Shown one piece after another: positions 12,488-24,500 of a stretch of 64,000 bases of DNA. The DNA is from Seminavis robusta (taxonomy: Eukaryota > Bacillariophyta > Bacillariophyceae > Naviculales > Naviculaceae). Positions within the stretch are counted from its first letter, which is position 1. The number at the start of each line of letters is the position of its first letter. The notes under the pieces were generated by a model. The model saw only the letters and a list, made by a program, of their open reading frames with translations, did no database searches and was not told where the DNA came from. The translations under genes and the position numbers were made by a program. Location of the stretch: the NCBI GenBank assembly GCA_903772945.1, contig CAICTM010000158.1:1-64000 (forward strand). The letters are read 5' to 3'.

Positions 12488-14821
12488 ATGAGACTTGCTT
12501 ATTTGCCTCTCCTACTAGCTCTCCAGCTTGGGGGCGCTGTTGCCGCCATCGCGGACAAGCCGCATGCTGCTCTACGAGGGCTTCAGAAGTTCCCTGTCAT
12601 CATGATGGGCGAGCTCACTCCTGGAGTCTCGGTATTTCCATTGAATGTTACCAGCAACCATATCTACAGTTGGACCTTGGAACAAGATTTCGAGAGTGTT
12701 CCGGCAGTTATTGAATGCACCACAACGACAACTACTGCTAATGGTGGTGATGTCGACCTGAAAGTTCACGTTGGGGAACGTGACACTGGACGACAATGCA
12801 ACGACGTCTCGGAAGATGCCACAGAAGGTTGTCACTTGGGAATCTACGATGTCACTTCCAACACCACGGTGGGAGTGGAGTTGTTGTCCTACTCGGATAT
12901 TGAAGGGCTTGTTCTGGTGTGCAACAGTATAGCTCACAAAGAGTTGGAAATCAATGTCCCAACTGGCGCGTTTACCTTGGCTACCGGCGACAGCAGATCC
13001 TTCCTCGTTGACATGGCAGGATTTCAAGGGGACTCGGTAGTTTGTACAGTGACAGGGGAGGGGAACACTGACTTGAAGGTGGAGACTATCAATAACCAGG
13101 GAGGTGTGGGCGTGACTTGTAATGGAAACAATCCGGGATCTGCAGAGGAGGAGTGCGTGGTGGATGTGTCAGAAGCCACTGCCTTGTTGGCTGTTTCGGT
13201 CCGGGCGGTGCAAGATAGCGCGGACATTACCGTCATGTGCGCTGAAAGGAGAATTGAGATTCTTGAAAGGAACGTCCCATCTGAGCCTTTTATCACCGCT
13301 GATGGGCCACATGCTTTCGCGTTGGTTTTGGAACCTCGTTCCATTGCCTTTTGCGAGTTGTCTCCAGTTGTGGAAGGGGAAGATATCGACTCTAATTTCC
13401 TCAAACTCTTCTTGCGCCTGGAATCGCTTCCTCACTTGGGCCGTAGCATCTATGATTGCGACTCGGGCACCATGGGACTTTTGATGGGGGAACTGCCCCG
13501 CTGTTTCGTCTACAGCTCCATGTATGAATCGACCATGCTCTACGCCACTGTCGATCAGTTTTTTGGGACCGCAGACAACATTACCTTGACGTGTCATGTG
13601 GAAACTCAGGCTGCTACCATTGAGCTACTCGATGGAGAATTGTCGTATCCGGCCGTCAACTTGACATCAGCGTTGCACCCCTCCGCCCTTACACACACTG
13701 GAAACTACCTAACAGACCCGGCAGAAAAGGACGACGTCTTTGCGTTCATCCATGCGACTCAAACTTATTCTCTCGAGGTTCCTGGAAATGCATCGGTAGC
13801 TTGCGAGGCCACGGCTGAAGAGGTCCATTCCTTGTACTATTGGACGGGGGAAGATCAGAATCCTAGCCTTCAGGGAGCCCGCATCAACCATGAAGATGCC
13901 TACTCAACATGCCTGTTCGATCGGGAATCCATGACATCAAAGTGTCGCTTTGACATGACGGGCAGTGCCACCACAGCCTGGCTCTTCGCAGCATCGTCGG
14001 CAGAGGGACCAGCGGCGAACGTCGAGGTCACATGTCGCATTGGAACCGCGAACAGGGAAGCCATTCCTCTGGTCGATGGAGTGGCTTCAGATGCTTTCTC
14101 CCTGATCCCACGTGAAAGTCAGACATTCTACATTCACACACCGAAAGGTGGTGTCGTGGAGTGTCAAGGATCTGCACCCACAAACTCGACTGTTTTGTAC
14201 ATGACGGTAGGGGAAGTGCCTTCCGGTACCGTGAATGCCCTCTCTCCGCAAGAAGAAGCATACAATTGCAGCACATCCCTTACAAACACTCCATGCACTG
14301 TCGAAGCACTCGTTAGTCCTTATGATACCGACGGGAACACGACCACCAGAATGTTCGTGGCTGTGGTTTCGCTCGATGAAGCTGTGGACGACATCAACGT
14401 AAAATGTTCACTGTTGGCAGAGCACAACAACAGCATGATCACAGCAGAGAATTTGGAGCTTACGTTAGGTTTCGGGTCTGACCCATTTGATCTTAGTCAG
14501 TGGGAAGTGCAAACTTTCCATGTGCAAGTCCCAGCCGGATCCGTGACCGCTTGCAGTGCTGACGCCGACAATGGAGACATTGATCTGTTTGTGAATCTCG
14601 GCGAAAGAGCCATGATTGGGGTCAACGAGACAACCGCCGACTGCCAAAGTGCAGGAGCTTGGTCTGAAGAATCGTGCACAGTGGCTTCGGACGAGGCTTC
14701 CGTTCTGTTTGTATCTGTGTTGGGCTCGGAGAGGACTGATGCAGTGACTGTTCTCTGCAATCTTGAGGAGGGGGAAAGTTCAGCTGTGTCACGAGGAGGC
14801 AATCCTGATAGAGACTGGTAG
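12488..14821 (+). CDS. Secreted protein with six Cys-patterned PPC-like repeats
   Basis: The frame is open from 12320, but the start is placed at the ATG at 12488 because it begins a textbook signal peptide (MRLAYLPLLLALQLGGAVAA). The product is 777 residues. The mature chain holds six repeats of about 110-130 residues. Each has a Phe-rich beta strand (as in ESQTFYIHTPKGG), a V-x-C strand, a DLKV or DLFV-type strand, a central Cys cluster and a closing I-T-V-x-C strand. This resembles the beta-sandwich of bacterial pre-peptidase C-terminal (PPC) domains, with conserved cysteines likely forming disulfides. N-glycosylation sequons are common. There is no C-terminal membrane segment, so the protein is probably released or sits in the cell wall. 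The function is unknown; the PPC relation is inferred from pattern only. Confidence 0.75.
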   Translation: MRLAYLPLLLALQLGGAVAAIADKPHAALRGLQKFPVIMMGELTPGVSVFPLNVTSNHIYSWTLEQDFESVPAVIECTTTTTTANGGDVDLKVHVGERDTGRQCNDVSEDATEGCHLGIYDVTSNTTVGVELLSYSDIEGLVLVCNSIAHKELEINVPTGAFTLATGDSRSFLVDMAGFQGDSVVCTVTGEGNTDLKVETINNQGGVGVTCNGNNPGSAEEECVVDVSEATALLAVSVRAVQDSADITVMCAERRIEILERNVPSEPFITADGPHAFALVLEPRSIAFCELSPVVEGEDIDSNFLKLFLRLESLPHLGRSIYDCDSGTMGLLMGELPRCFVYSSMYESTMLYATVDQFFGTADNITLTCHVETQAATIELLDGELSYPAVNLTSALHPSALTHTGNYLTDPAEKDDVFAFIHATQTYSLEVPGNASVACEATAEEVHSLYYWTGEDQNPSLQGARINHEDAYSTCLFDRESMTSKCRFDMTGSATTAWLFAASSAEGPAANVEVTCRIGTANREAIPLVDGVASDAFSLIPRESQTFYIHTPKGGVVECQGSAPTNSTVLYMTVGEVPSGTVNALSPQEEAYNCSTSLTNTPCTVEALVSPYDTDGNTTTRMFVAVVSLDEAVDDINVKCSLLAEHNNSMITAENLELTLGFGSDPFDLSQWEVQTFHVQVPAGSVTACSADADNGDIDLFVNLGERAMIGVNETTADCQSAGAWSEESCTVASDEASVLFVSVLGSERTDAVTVLCNLEEGESSAVSRGGNPDRDW

Positions 14822-15586
14822 TTAGTTCAAGGTAAGGCACGCAAATATAACCAACAGATTGCCCGAGGCAAGCGTTCTAGGACACTTGGTGAGGAAGGGA
14901 ATCTGCAGTCAATCTACATTCAATAGTATCAGCCATGATGACATCTTTAGCACGAGGATCCTTGAGTGAAATGAATAGCCATAAGAGCCCAATATGCATT
15001 GTATGAAGACTGCCTCAATATAGAGAGTGATAGGGAAGAATTGAGAGCCAGCGATGCCCTCATTGAGCCTGTTGGCTCGTTGGCTCTTGATCTGGGGATA
15101 GACTCTTGTAGAGTTGAGTCATACAACTCTCCAATAGTTTCCCATAGAGGCAATGCCCTCTGGCGAATGGAAGACTGGTGGACCACAGGATCTTTTCCAC
15201 CCGTTGCCATGCTTCGAAAATCAGTCGAAAGACGAGAGGGCAAAAGCCAAGGCAAATGCCAAGGCAAATGCCATCGCAGCTTTCGTGTCTGCCGCAACCA
15301 CCGAAATGAGCAGGGCAATCAATCTCGGAGGCATGCCGTGCGAGGATCCTTTGGCGGGTTTGGTCCCGTCCCTGTCAGCCTGTGATAGTCTCCGTATGGA
15401 ACTACCATACTGTGGGGTCTCATCAAACCGTCATTCAACATCCAGCTTAACACCGTCAACATAAAGAAGAAAAGCACAGACTCTATAATAATTAGCATTA
15501 TCGACAGTAGCATTACACCCCTGCTTCCCCAAGTTTTGCTGGCGAGTCCACAATATCCACAAGAAGGGAAACACAATCACGTTCCA
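14822..15586. other. Intergenic region between convergent genes
   Basis: The 3' ends of the secreted repeat protein and of the giant coiled-coil gene face each other here. I see no domain or credible gene in the 0.77 kb. A short AAGGCAAATGCC-type tandem repeat lies at about 15240-15275. Confidence 0.5.
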
Positions 15587-18500
15587 TTACCGTCGGAATC
15601 GTGACAGAATTTTTGCTCTCATCCCCCTTTTCTTCTTCTCCTTCTTGCTCGAAGACCTCGTTGACGCATCCACCGACGATTCATCCCACTTCTCCTTGAA
15701 CTCTCGTTCCAAGTCAGCAAGCTGTTTTTCACCTTCCGATATTTTGCTGGTGAGTGTGTCCAACCGATCCGATAACTTCCTCTCTTGTTCGTAGCTTGCT
15801 GCGTCGTCTTCGTTCGACTTTAGCATTTCCTCTTTTCTGCGAGCTTTGAGTGTCTCCCACTCATCCTCGCTTCTTGACACCATAATCTTACCCCATTCTT
15901 CTTCCTTCTTCTTTTGCTCCGCAGATAATTCCTTCAGCTGCTTCCTTAGACTAGTCACCTCTTCCTCTTTCTCTGTCAGCGCGCTCAGTACGCCTTCACT
16001 GTCCTCTCGCGCACCCTGACGCTTTCCGTCCCTTCGTAAATTGGCGTCAGTCTTCAGCCTTGCGATCTGGGCTTCGCGGTCTTCAAGTTTTGACGTCAAC
16101 TCATCAAGTTTCTCTTTGAAGGATGTACATTGGCTCTCCTTTTCTTCCCACAACGCGAGCATCTCGACCATACTTTCATTCATCTGCCCTTGTTGCTGCT
16201 GTTGCTCCACAAGTTCTTTCCTAAGCTTTGCGATTTCCGCGGCCGCCCTTTCCTCCTGCATCCCAAGAGTAGACTCGAGCTCGGATATTTGCTCTGCTCG
16301 TCTTCGGCAATCGTCCTCCAACGACTTCATCTGAGCCATCAGATCGTTGCACACCACATCGTTTTCCTTCAAAACTTGTTCCAGCTCCTTGTTCGTCTTA
16401 TTGAGCTTCTCACAATTCTCCTTGTGGACCCGAAGTTCTTCCTGGAGCAACGCCATGTCGGTTGACTGAGGCCGCTTGCCATCGATCTCGTCCTGCAGCC
16501 GCGCTATGGTTTGCGCGTAGTTGGAACAATCACCAGTCACTTCGTTAAGCTTGGAAGTCAAGCTACTGCAGATTTTGTCAGCTTCTACAAGCCTCTTTTG
16601 CATCTCCATATTATTCCTTCGAAGTTTCTCCGCTTGCTGCTCCTGATCATTGAGCTCGGTTCTAAGCCGGGTAACCTCAGCTGACGGGCCATCCTCGTCA
16701 CCGTGGGATTCCGATTCCATGATGACAACCTGGTCCCTCAGGGTGCTCAATTCATCCGCGAGCCTAGCACAGCGCGTCTCACTTTCAGTCAGCCGATCCT
16801 GCGCTTCAACCAAAGACTCGCTGGCTGTGTCTTTTTCCCTCTGCAGAATTTCTACTTTGATTCGCAGTGCTTCGGCTTCGGCTTGCATGTTTTCCTTCTT
16901 GCCGAGACGCTCGTGCAACGTGTCGACTTCTTCGCTCAAGGTTTCGCACTCAGCGGATTTTTCTTCAACGAGCGTCACAAGCTGCGACATGCTTTCGTTG
17001 ACTTTCTCTTGAAGCTCTTGCTGCTGTTTCAATTCATGGGTAAGCGTCTCAAGCTTGCTGGACATGTCGTCCATGTCTTTCAGCTTCTCCTCCATCTCTT
17101 CTTGCTTGTTGGCTAGCGATGTCTCCAGTTCTGTCACTTGGTTGACCAGCCCACCGCACTCGACGATCTTCTTCTCTAGCTGTTGAGCAAGCGAACTTCC
17201 TGTGGCCAACTCCACCTCATTTCGACTCAGCTCCTCCCGAAGCTTCGAGACAAGGTCCCTGCTCCGTTCTAGCTCTGTACGAAGGGACTGTCCGTCTTCT
17301 TCTGTTGCTGCGGGTTCCGCTTGCGGGTCTTTCGATCTTTGCGTCGATTCTGCGCTACTGGACAATGTGCCAAATTCAATCGAGCGAGGCTGTTGCGAAG
17401 CTGCTTCCAATCTGGTTGTGAGGTCGGCGCACACTGCTTCCTTCTCCTTCAGCTCCAATGATAGGAGTTCAATTTGTGCAATCTGCTGGTCCTCCTTGCC
17501 CTTCATAGCTTCCTGAACTTGCTCTAATTGTAACTCCTTTTGTTGCAGCTTTTCTGTGACAATATTGACTTTGTTCGAAAGATCTTTGAAATGCTTCTCG
17601 ATTTCGCCCAGCGTTTCTTGATGAGCCTTCTTGGTCTCGACGAGCTCTGCGGCCTTGGACTCCAGAGCTGCTGCTTGTGACTCTAGATCGGTTTTCAGCG
17701 CAGCAACGTTTTCTTGTGCTTCTTCCAACTGCTGCGAAAGGCTCGCTTTGGATTCTTTCAGCTCCGACATCTCCTGAGACACGCTCATGTGGTTAGCCAG
17801 GGTGTCCAGGTACAGCTTGCTGGCATCTTCAAGATCCATGACTTTTTCCTCCAGAGCCTTCGCTCTAGACTTTGCTTCCCAGAGTTCGGTATTCAATGCA
17901 TCTCTTGACGAGATAGCTTGTTGCTTCTCCTGCCGGCACACCGACAGAAGCTTCTTCAATGTCGCTTGTTGATGGTTGGATTCTTCAGACCCCACCACAC
18001 CACTCGCTTCCTTGAGTTCATCTTGGGCTCGCTTAACTTGCTCTTCTAACGTGACAACATCATTTCTCGCAGACGACAACTCTTCAGTCGTCACACTGTG
18101 TGCCTCTTTCAGCTCCGCAAGCTCGTTGGATACCGTCATTTGGCCTGCCAAGGCATCCAAGTATGACTTGTTTGCTTCCTCGAGATCTGCAAGCTTATGT
18201 TTCATTGTCTCGGTCATCAAAGTGGCGTCCTTCAATTCGTTCTCAAGCCTCTGTCTGGCATCGGCAGACTCCTTTCTTTCCACCTCCGCATCTTCAACGC
18301 GCTTGATGTCCAATTCTGCTTTGAGAAGGTCCTTTTTCATCTGTTCTGTACGAGCCCTGAGCTCCGAATTCTCCGCTTCTAGCTTCAAACATCTCTTGTC
18401 TTTGTCGCCCAAATTCAACCCAGCCACGGATTCACGTTTCTTGAAAGTCTTGACGAGATCAGAGGCATGTTGCAGTTGTTCTTCCTGCTTCGAAGCTGCA

Positions 18501-21500
18501 TCCTTGAGACCAGCAATGTTTTGAACAAGCCTGGCAATTTCATCCTCTGCTGACTTCCTTTTTGCCTCGGCAGCGGCAACCTCTTGTGAAAGAGATTCGA
18601 CTTTTGCCACTTCCTCAGCTAACGTTGCTTCCAAGCTAGTCTTTGCATTCAGGGTCTGGTCCCTTTCTTCCTGAACTTGCTGCATGGCCTCCTGATGCGA
18701 AGCAATCAACCTCCTTAAGGCGTCCTGTTCCTTCGTAGCCTGCAACAGTTCCTTGTCTTTGTCAGCAACCAAATCATCAAGTTCAGACACTTTCTTTGCC
18801 AAGGATTCTTTTTCCGCAAGGACGGACTTGCTAGCAGCATTTAAAGAGGAAACCTTCTGAGAGAGTGAGTTGCATGCAGACTTTGTGTTCTTCAAATCCC
18901 GTGTTAGGCGAGCTTTTAACTCCTGGTCTTTCAGCTTTTCTTGCTGGAAATTTGCCATCTGTGCTTCGTTGGAAGCAATAAGCATAGTCATCGCATGAAC
19001 TTGACTTGTAGCTTGCTGCAGTTTCTCCTCCGCGGTGAACGCAGTGGTGTCCTGGGACGCTTGAGATAGAATATCGTTGTCACTGACAGCTGACTGTCCA
19101 GCTTTTTCCAGCTCAGAAGCCATGCTCGAAAGCGAATCAAAGGCAGCTTTGGTTTCAGCAAGCTCAGCCTCCAGTCTATTCATCAGGCTCATGTTTTCTT
19201 CTCTTTCTTTCTGGAGAGATACAAGATCAGATTCTTTCAATTGCTTAGACATTTGCAAGGATTCCATCTGAGACTTGGCATCCTGGAGCTCAACCTCCAT
19301 CATTGAGACTGATAGTTTGACATTGTCATTGAGCTCAGCCAGCAACTCTTTCTCTCCTGCAACACTTTCCTTGGCTGACTTCAACTCTGATACATGCTGG
19401 GATAGCGATTCACATGCTCGCTTGGCTTCAGCCAGTTCGGACTCAAGCCTCTTCACCAGACTGAGATTATCATCCCTCTCTCTCTGGACCGACTCCAAGT
19501 CATCTTCTTTGAGCTGTTTTGACATGTGCAGTGCCTCCAATTGAGACTTGGCGTGCTTCAATTCGTCTTCCATAGTGGACGCAACTGCCTTGAGGTTGGC
19601 GTTGAGCTCCGCAAGTTCTTTGTTCTCACCAGTGGTGGATTCCTTCGAATCTTCCAATGCAACAACATGATTGGACAGGGAGTCAAAGGCTGTTTTTGTT
19701 TCAGTCAGATCTGCTTCCAGCCTTTCAATAAGTCTGATGTTGGCTTTCCTTTCTCTCTGAAGATCAGCAAGATCAGATTCTTTCAACTGCTTTGACAATT
19801 GCAATGCTTCCATCTGAGACTTGGCATCCTTCAGCTCATCCTCCATGGTTGAGACTGATAGTTTGAGATTGTCGTTGAGCTCAGCCATTGACTCTTTCTC
19901 TCCTGCTACACTCGTTTTTGCCGACTTCAGCGCAGATACATGATGGGATAGAGATTCACAGGTTCCCTTGGCTTCAGCCAGTTCGGACTCAAGCCTGCTC
20001 ACCAGATCGAGGTTATCATCCCTCTCTTTCTGGATTGACTCCAAGTCCTCTTCTTTGAGCTGCTTTGACATTTGAAGTGACTCCAATTGAGACTTGGCAT
20101 GCTTCAATTCATCTTCCATAGTGGACGCAACTGCCTTAAGGTTAGTGTTGAGTTGAGCCAGAGTGTCCTTTTCCCCAATAACAGATGTCTTTGACTGCTT
20201 CAAAGCAGACACCTGTGATGATAGCGAATCAAAGGCAGCCTTTGTTTCATTCAACTCAAATTCCAGTCTTTCACTAAGTCTGATGTTGTCCCCCCTTTCT
20301 CTCCGAAGATCAGCAAGGTCAGATTCTTTCAACTGCTTCGACATTTGCAATGCTTCCATCTGGGACTTGGCATCCTTCAGCTCATCCTCCATCGTTGAGA
20401 GTGATAGTTTCAGATTGTCATTGAGCTCAGCCATCGACTCTTTCTCTCCTGCTAGACTTTCCTTGGCTGACTTCAACTCAGATACATGCTGCGATAGCAA
20501 TTCACATGCTCGCTTGGCTTCGGCCAGTTCGGACTCAAGCCTGCTCACCAGATTAAGGTTATCATACCTCTCTTTCTGGACCGACTCCAAGTCCTCTTCT
20601 TTGAGCTGCTTTGAGACTTGCAGTGCCTCCAATTGAGACTTGGCATGCTTCAATTCATCTTCCATAGTGGATGCAACTGCCTTGAGGTTAGTGTTGAGCT
20701 GAGTCAGAGTGTCCCTTTCCCCAAGAACAGATGTCTTTGACTGCTTCAAAGCAGACACCTGTGATGATAGCGAGTCAAAGGAAGCATTTGTTTCGTTCAA
20801 CTCAGTTTCCAGTCTTTCCCTTTCTTTCCGGGCTGACTTCAGGTCAGATTCTGTTAGCTGCTTGGACAAGCGTAGTGAATCTAGCTCTTCTTCCTTGAGC
20901 TGCTTGGACATTTGGAGTGATCCTATTTGAGACTTGGCCTCAACCATTTCTCCTTCCAGTGTGGTCAAATGCAGCTTGAGGTTTTCATGAAGTTCAGACA
21001 GAGTCGTTTTCTCAGCAAGAACACTTTCCTTTTCCCCTTGCAAGTCAGATACACGCTGAGAAAGAGATTCACATGCAACATTTGCCTCGACCAGCTCATT
21101 TTCAAGTTTCTTCACAAGGCTAATGTTGGCATCTCTTGCTTTCTGAACAGAAACCAGTTCAGATTCCTTCATCAGCTCTGACATTTGCAAAGATTCCATC
21201 TGAGATTTTGCATCTTTAAGCTCTGCTTCCGAGGCAGAAACTGACAGTTTGAGATTAGCATTGAGCTCAGCGAGTACTTTCTTCTCTCTTATACTTTCTT
21301 CCTTGGCCGCTTTCAGCTCAGATATTTTCTGCGACATAGATTCGCGAGCTCCCTTGACCTCGGCCAGCTCAATTTCCAGCCTTTGCACCCGACTGTGATT
21401 GTCGTCCCTCTCTGTCTGGACAAGCTCTAAATTCTCTTCTTTGAGGTGCTTCGACATTTGAAGTGACTCTAGTTGAGACTTTGCACGCTCAAGTTCACCT

Positions 21501-24500
21501 TGCATGGTGAACAATTGCAGCTTGAGATTGGAATGTAGCTCAGATAAGGTTGACTTCTCCTGAACAGCAGCCTCCTTGGCCAATTTCAATTTGGAGATAT
21601 GCTGTGAAAGAGAATCCCTGGCTACCTTGACATCAGCCAACTCAGACTCCAGTTTTTGGGATATTCTGAAGCTGTTGTCTCTCTCTTGCTGAGCAGCCTC
21701 CAGCTGTTTGACCATCAACTCCTTTGATTCTTGACTTGTCTCTAACTTGTTGGATGTTTGAACCAACTGCTCTTGTAAAGAGACGACTGTTGCACCTAGG
21801 CTTGCATTCTTCTCTTTCATTTCTTCCCTCTCATCCTCTAGGGACAGCTTAGCAACTTCAAGCACAGATACTTTCTCACCAAGGCGGGCACAGGTCGTTC
21901 TTGCTTCATCCAAACCAGCTTCCAACTTCTCATGCGCTCCCAGAAGTTTGTCGATTCGCTTTTGGGCAGATTCAAGCGAGCTCTGATGTCTAGAACTGTC
22001 CGCTTCGAGCTCATCAATCCTCATCCTCGCATCACTAAGTCCTTTCTTGAGCTGCGACTCAGAGGACTCAAGAGCTGATTTCTCTTTCCCAAGCGTGTCT
22101 TTCTCATCAAGCAGGTTCCTCTTGGCATCCTCCAGGTTTGAGTTCTTTGCTGACAACGAATCACAAACGGCCCTAGCAGTGGCCAGTTCTTCTTCTAGCT
22201 TGTTCTTCAGTTGAAGGTCATTGTCACTCTGCCTTTGCAAAGATTTCAGCTTACCAGTGAGGGATGAATTGGCCTGCTTTTGAGCTTCCAACCCATTTGT
22301 TGTATCCTTGAGCTGCTGTGTTAAGGCTGCATTGCTTGTCTTGAGGAGTTCACTGTCTTGAGAAATGGTATCTTTCTCCATCAACAAAGCACTCTTTGCT
22401 GCTTTCAGCTCTGATATGGTGTCTGCTTGAGATGCCGAAGCAGCTCTGTTAGCTTCCAGCTCTCTGGCTAGCACCCTGTTTTCCTTGATGCCACTATCAA
22501 TCTGCCTCTTAGCTGCTTCCAGCTGTGGCTCTAGCTGCTTGAGCGCACCTAAGTGACTGGTTGTGCTCTTGAGTTGGTCATTTGAAGTTGCTAAGTCTGC
22601 TTTGAGAGAGTTGATCTCTTGCAATAGCTTCAGGTTCTTCTCTTCCCATGCAGCCAATTCGACGGAAACAGACTCGTTTGTCACCCTCAGCTCCATCATG
22701 CTTGCTTCCAAAACTGTCCTCGCGGTGGAGTGTGACAGTTTTTCTTCTTCGAGAACTTTCAACTTAGCCCTCATAGCATCTGCTTCGTTCACCTTCATCT
22801 TCAATTCATTATCTCTTTCGTTCAGTAGCATTTCAATCTGTGGTAGCTTGCTGGCAGTAGCAAGATGAGATTTGTTGGCATCTTCCAAAGCTGCAAGTCT
22901 TTTCGTCATTGACGCTGCTTCCTTTTGGAGTTGATCTTTCTCCGTCCTCAGGCTGTCCACAGTTGCTTTGCTCTGTGCCTCCTGTTGACGAAGACGTTCA
23001 CATCTCTCTTCTAGTGCTTCTTGTGCTGCCTTGGTTTCCTGAAATTTTGATTGGAATGAATCGGCCAGCATTTTGGATTTTTGAAGAGCTTGCTGAAGAT
23101 CAGAGCTCCGTTTCTCGCTCAATTTGAAACTCTCCTCCAGTCGAGAAATTTTCAACTGTTGCTTCTCCGTGTCAGACCCATGCTCAAGCAGGATTTTCTC
23201 CATTTTCTCTTTTGCGATGCTTGTCTGATGATTTTGCTCTTTCAAGCTTTCCAATTCGTCGATCACTGCTGCTAGCTTTGCTTGGAGCACAGATGCCATC
23301 ATCGTCTCTGACTTCGATGCCTCCAATTCAGCCTCTAGCTCGTTACATCTCGTGGAGGCTTTTTCGGCTGCCTCAGCACGTGCCTCTGTGATGGCGAGCT
23401 GCCCTTCGAGCTGTGTAGACGTCTTTTGAAGCTCCGCCAACCTTTTTCTTGTTTTGTCGAGGTCTGATGACGTGCGGCCCTCCCGGTTTTCGGACTCTTG
23501 GATCGCTTTCTTGGCAAAGAACAGGGCATTCTGCAGCTCGGAAATCTCTCGTGACAATGACCGGTTTTGTTCCATGCCAAGACTTCTATCTTTCTCTAAC
23601 TGCGTTATTCTTGCTCGCTCTGTCTTCAAGGATGACTCGGCATCTTGAAGTGATGTCGCAAGGGTTTGCTTTAGCTTGATTTCCTCGTACTTGTGCTTGT
23701 TCGCAAGCCCCAACTCCGACGCCTTGCTCTCCACCTCACGCTGCAAATCTTGTAGAGTGCTCTCCACTGTGGCAACCTTATCCTGCAAAGCTCGCTTTTC
23801 TTGAACAGACGCCGCCAATGCTACTTCCACATCACTAGCCCGGCGTCTAGATTCATTCAACTGTAATCGGAGACTTCCATTGGCACTTGTGGCCTTCTTT
23901 GCGATCTCTTTCGAGTCTTCCATCGAAGCTTGCAACGCCGCATTTTGAGCGGCAGCTGATGTCGATTCCAGCTGCACTCTCTGCAAAGTCATTTCGAGTT
24001 CCGAGATGTGCGCCCTGGCCGCTTGCAAGTCATCCGCGATCGCCTTTTGAGTAATCAGTTTCTCGTTCAAAACTTGCTTCTCGGCAAACAGTCTCTGAAC
24101 AACCTTTTCTTTGCGATTTAAGGCATCTTCCAGGGTTCGCGCTTGCGCATCTGAATCCTGCATTTGTCCGCGAAGCCGTTTCTCCACCTCAGCTCTCGAA
24201 GTTTCAGCCTCCACCTTTTGACGCGTGGCCTTCAACAGATCGGCCTCCAGAATAGGAAGCTTCGCCATTCCCGCTTCCAGGGCACGAATCTTGACATTAG
24301 CTTCTTGCAGTTCTCGCTCGGTCGATTTCAGCGTGGACAGATTTCTGGTCAGAATTTTCTTCTCCCCCAACGCCGAGCTAACAATGTAGTCTTTCTTCGC
24401 CAGCTGCTCTGCAAGTTCCTTTACCCGTGCTTCGGACACTCTCAATGCTGCTTCAGTCTCTGTCTTGGCAGTGAGCGCCACCTGTGTGTCTAGTTCTGCC

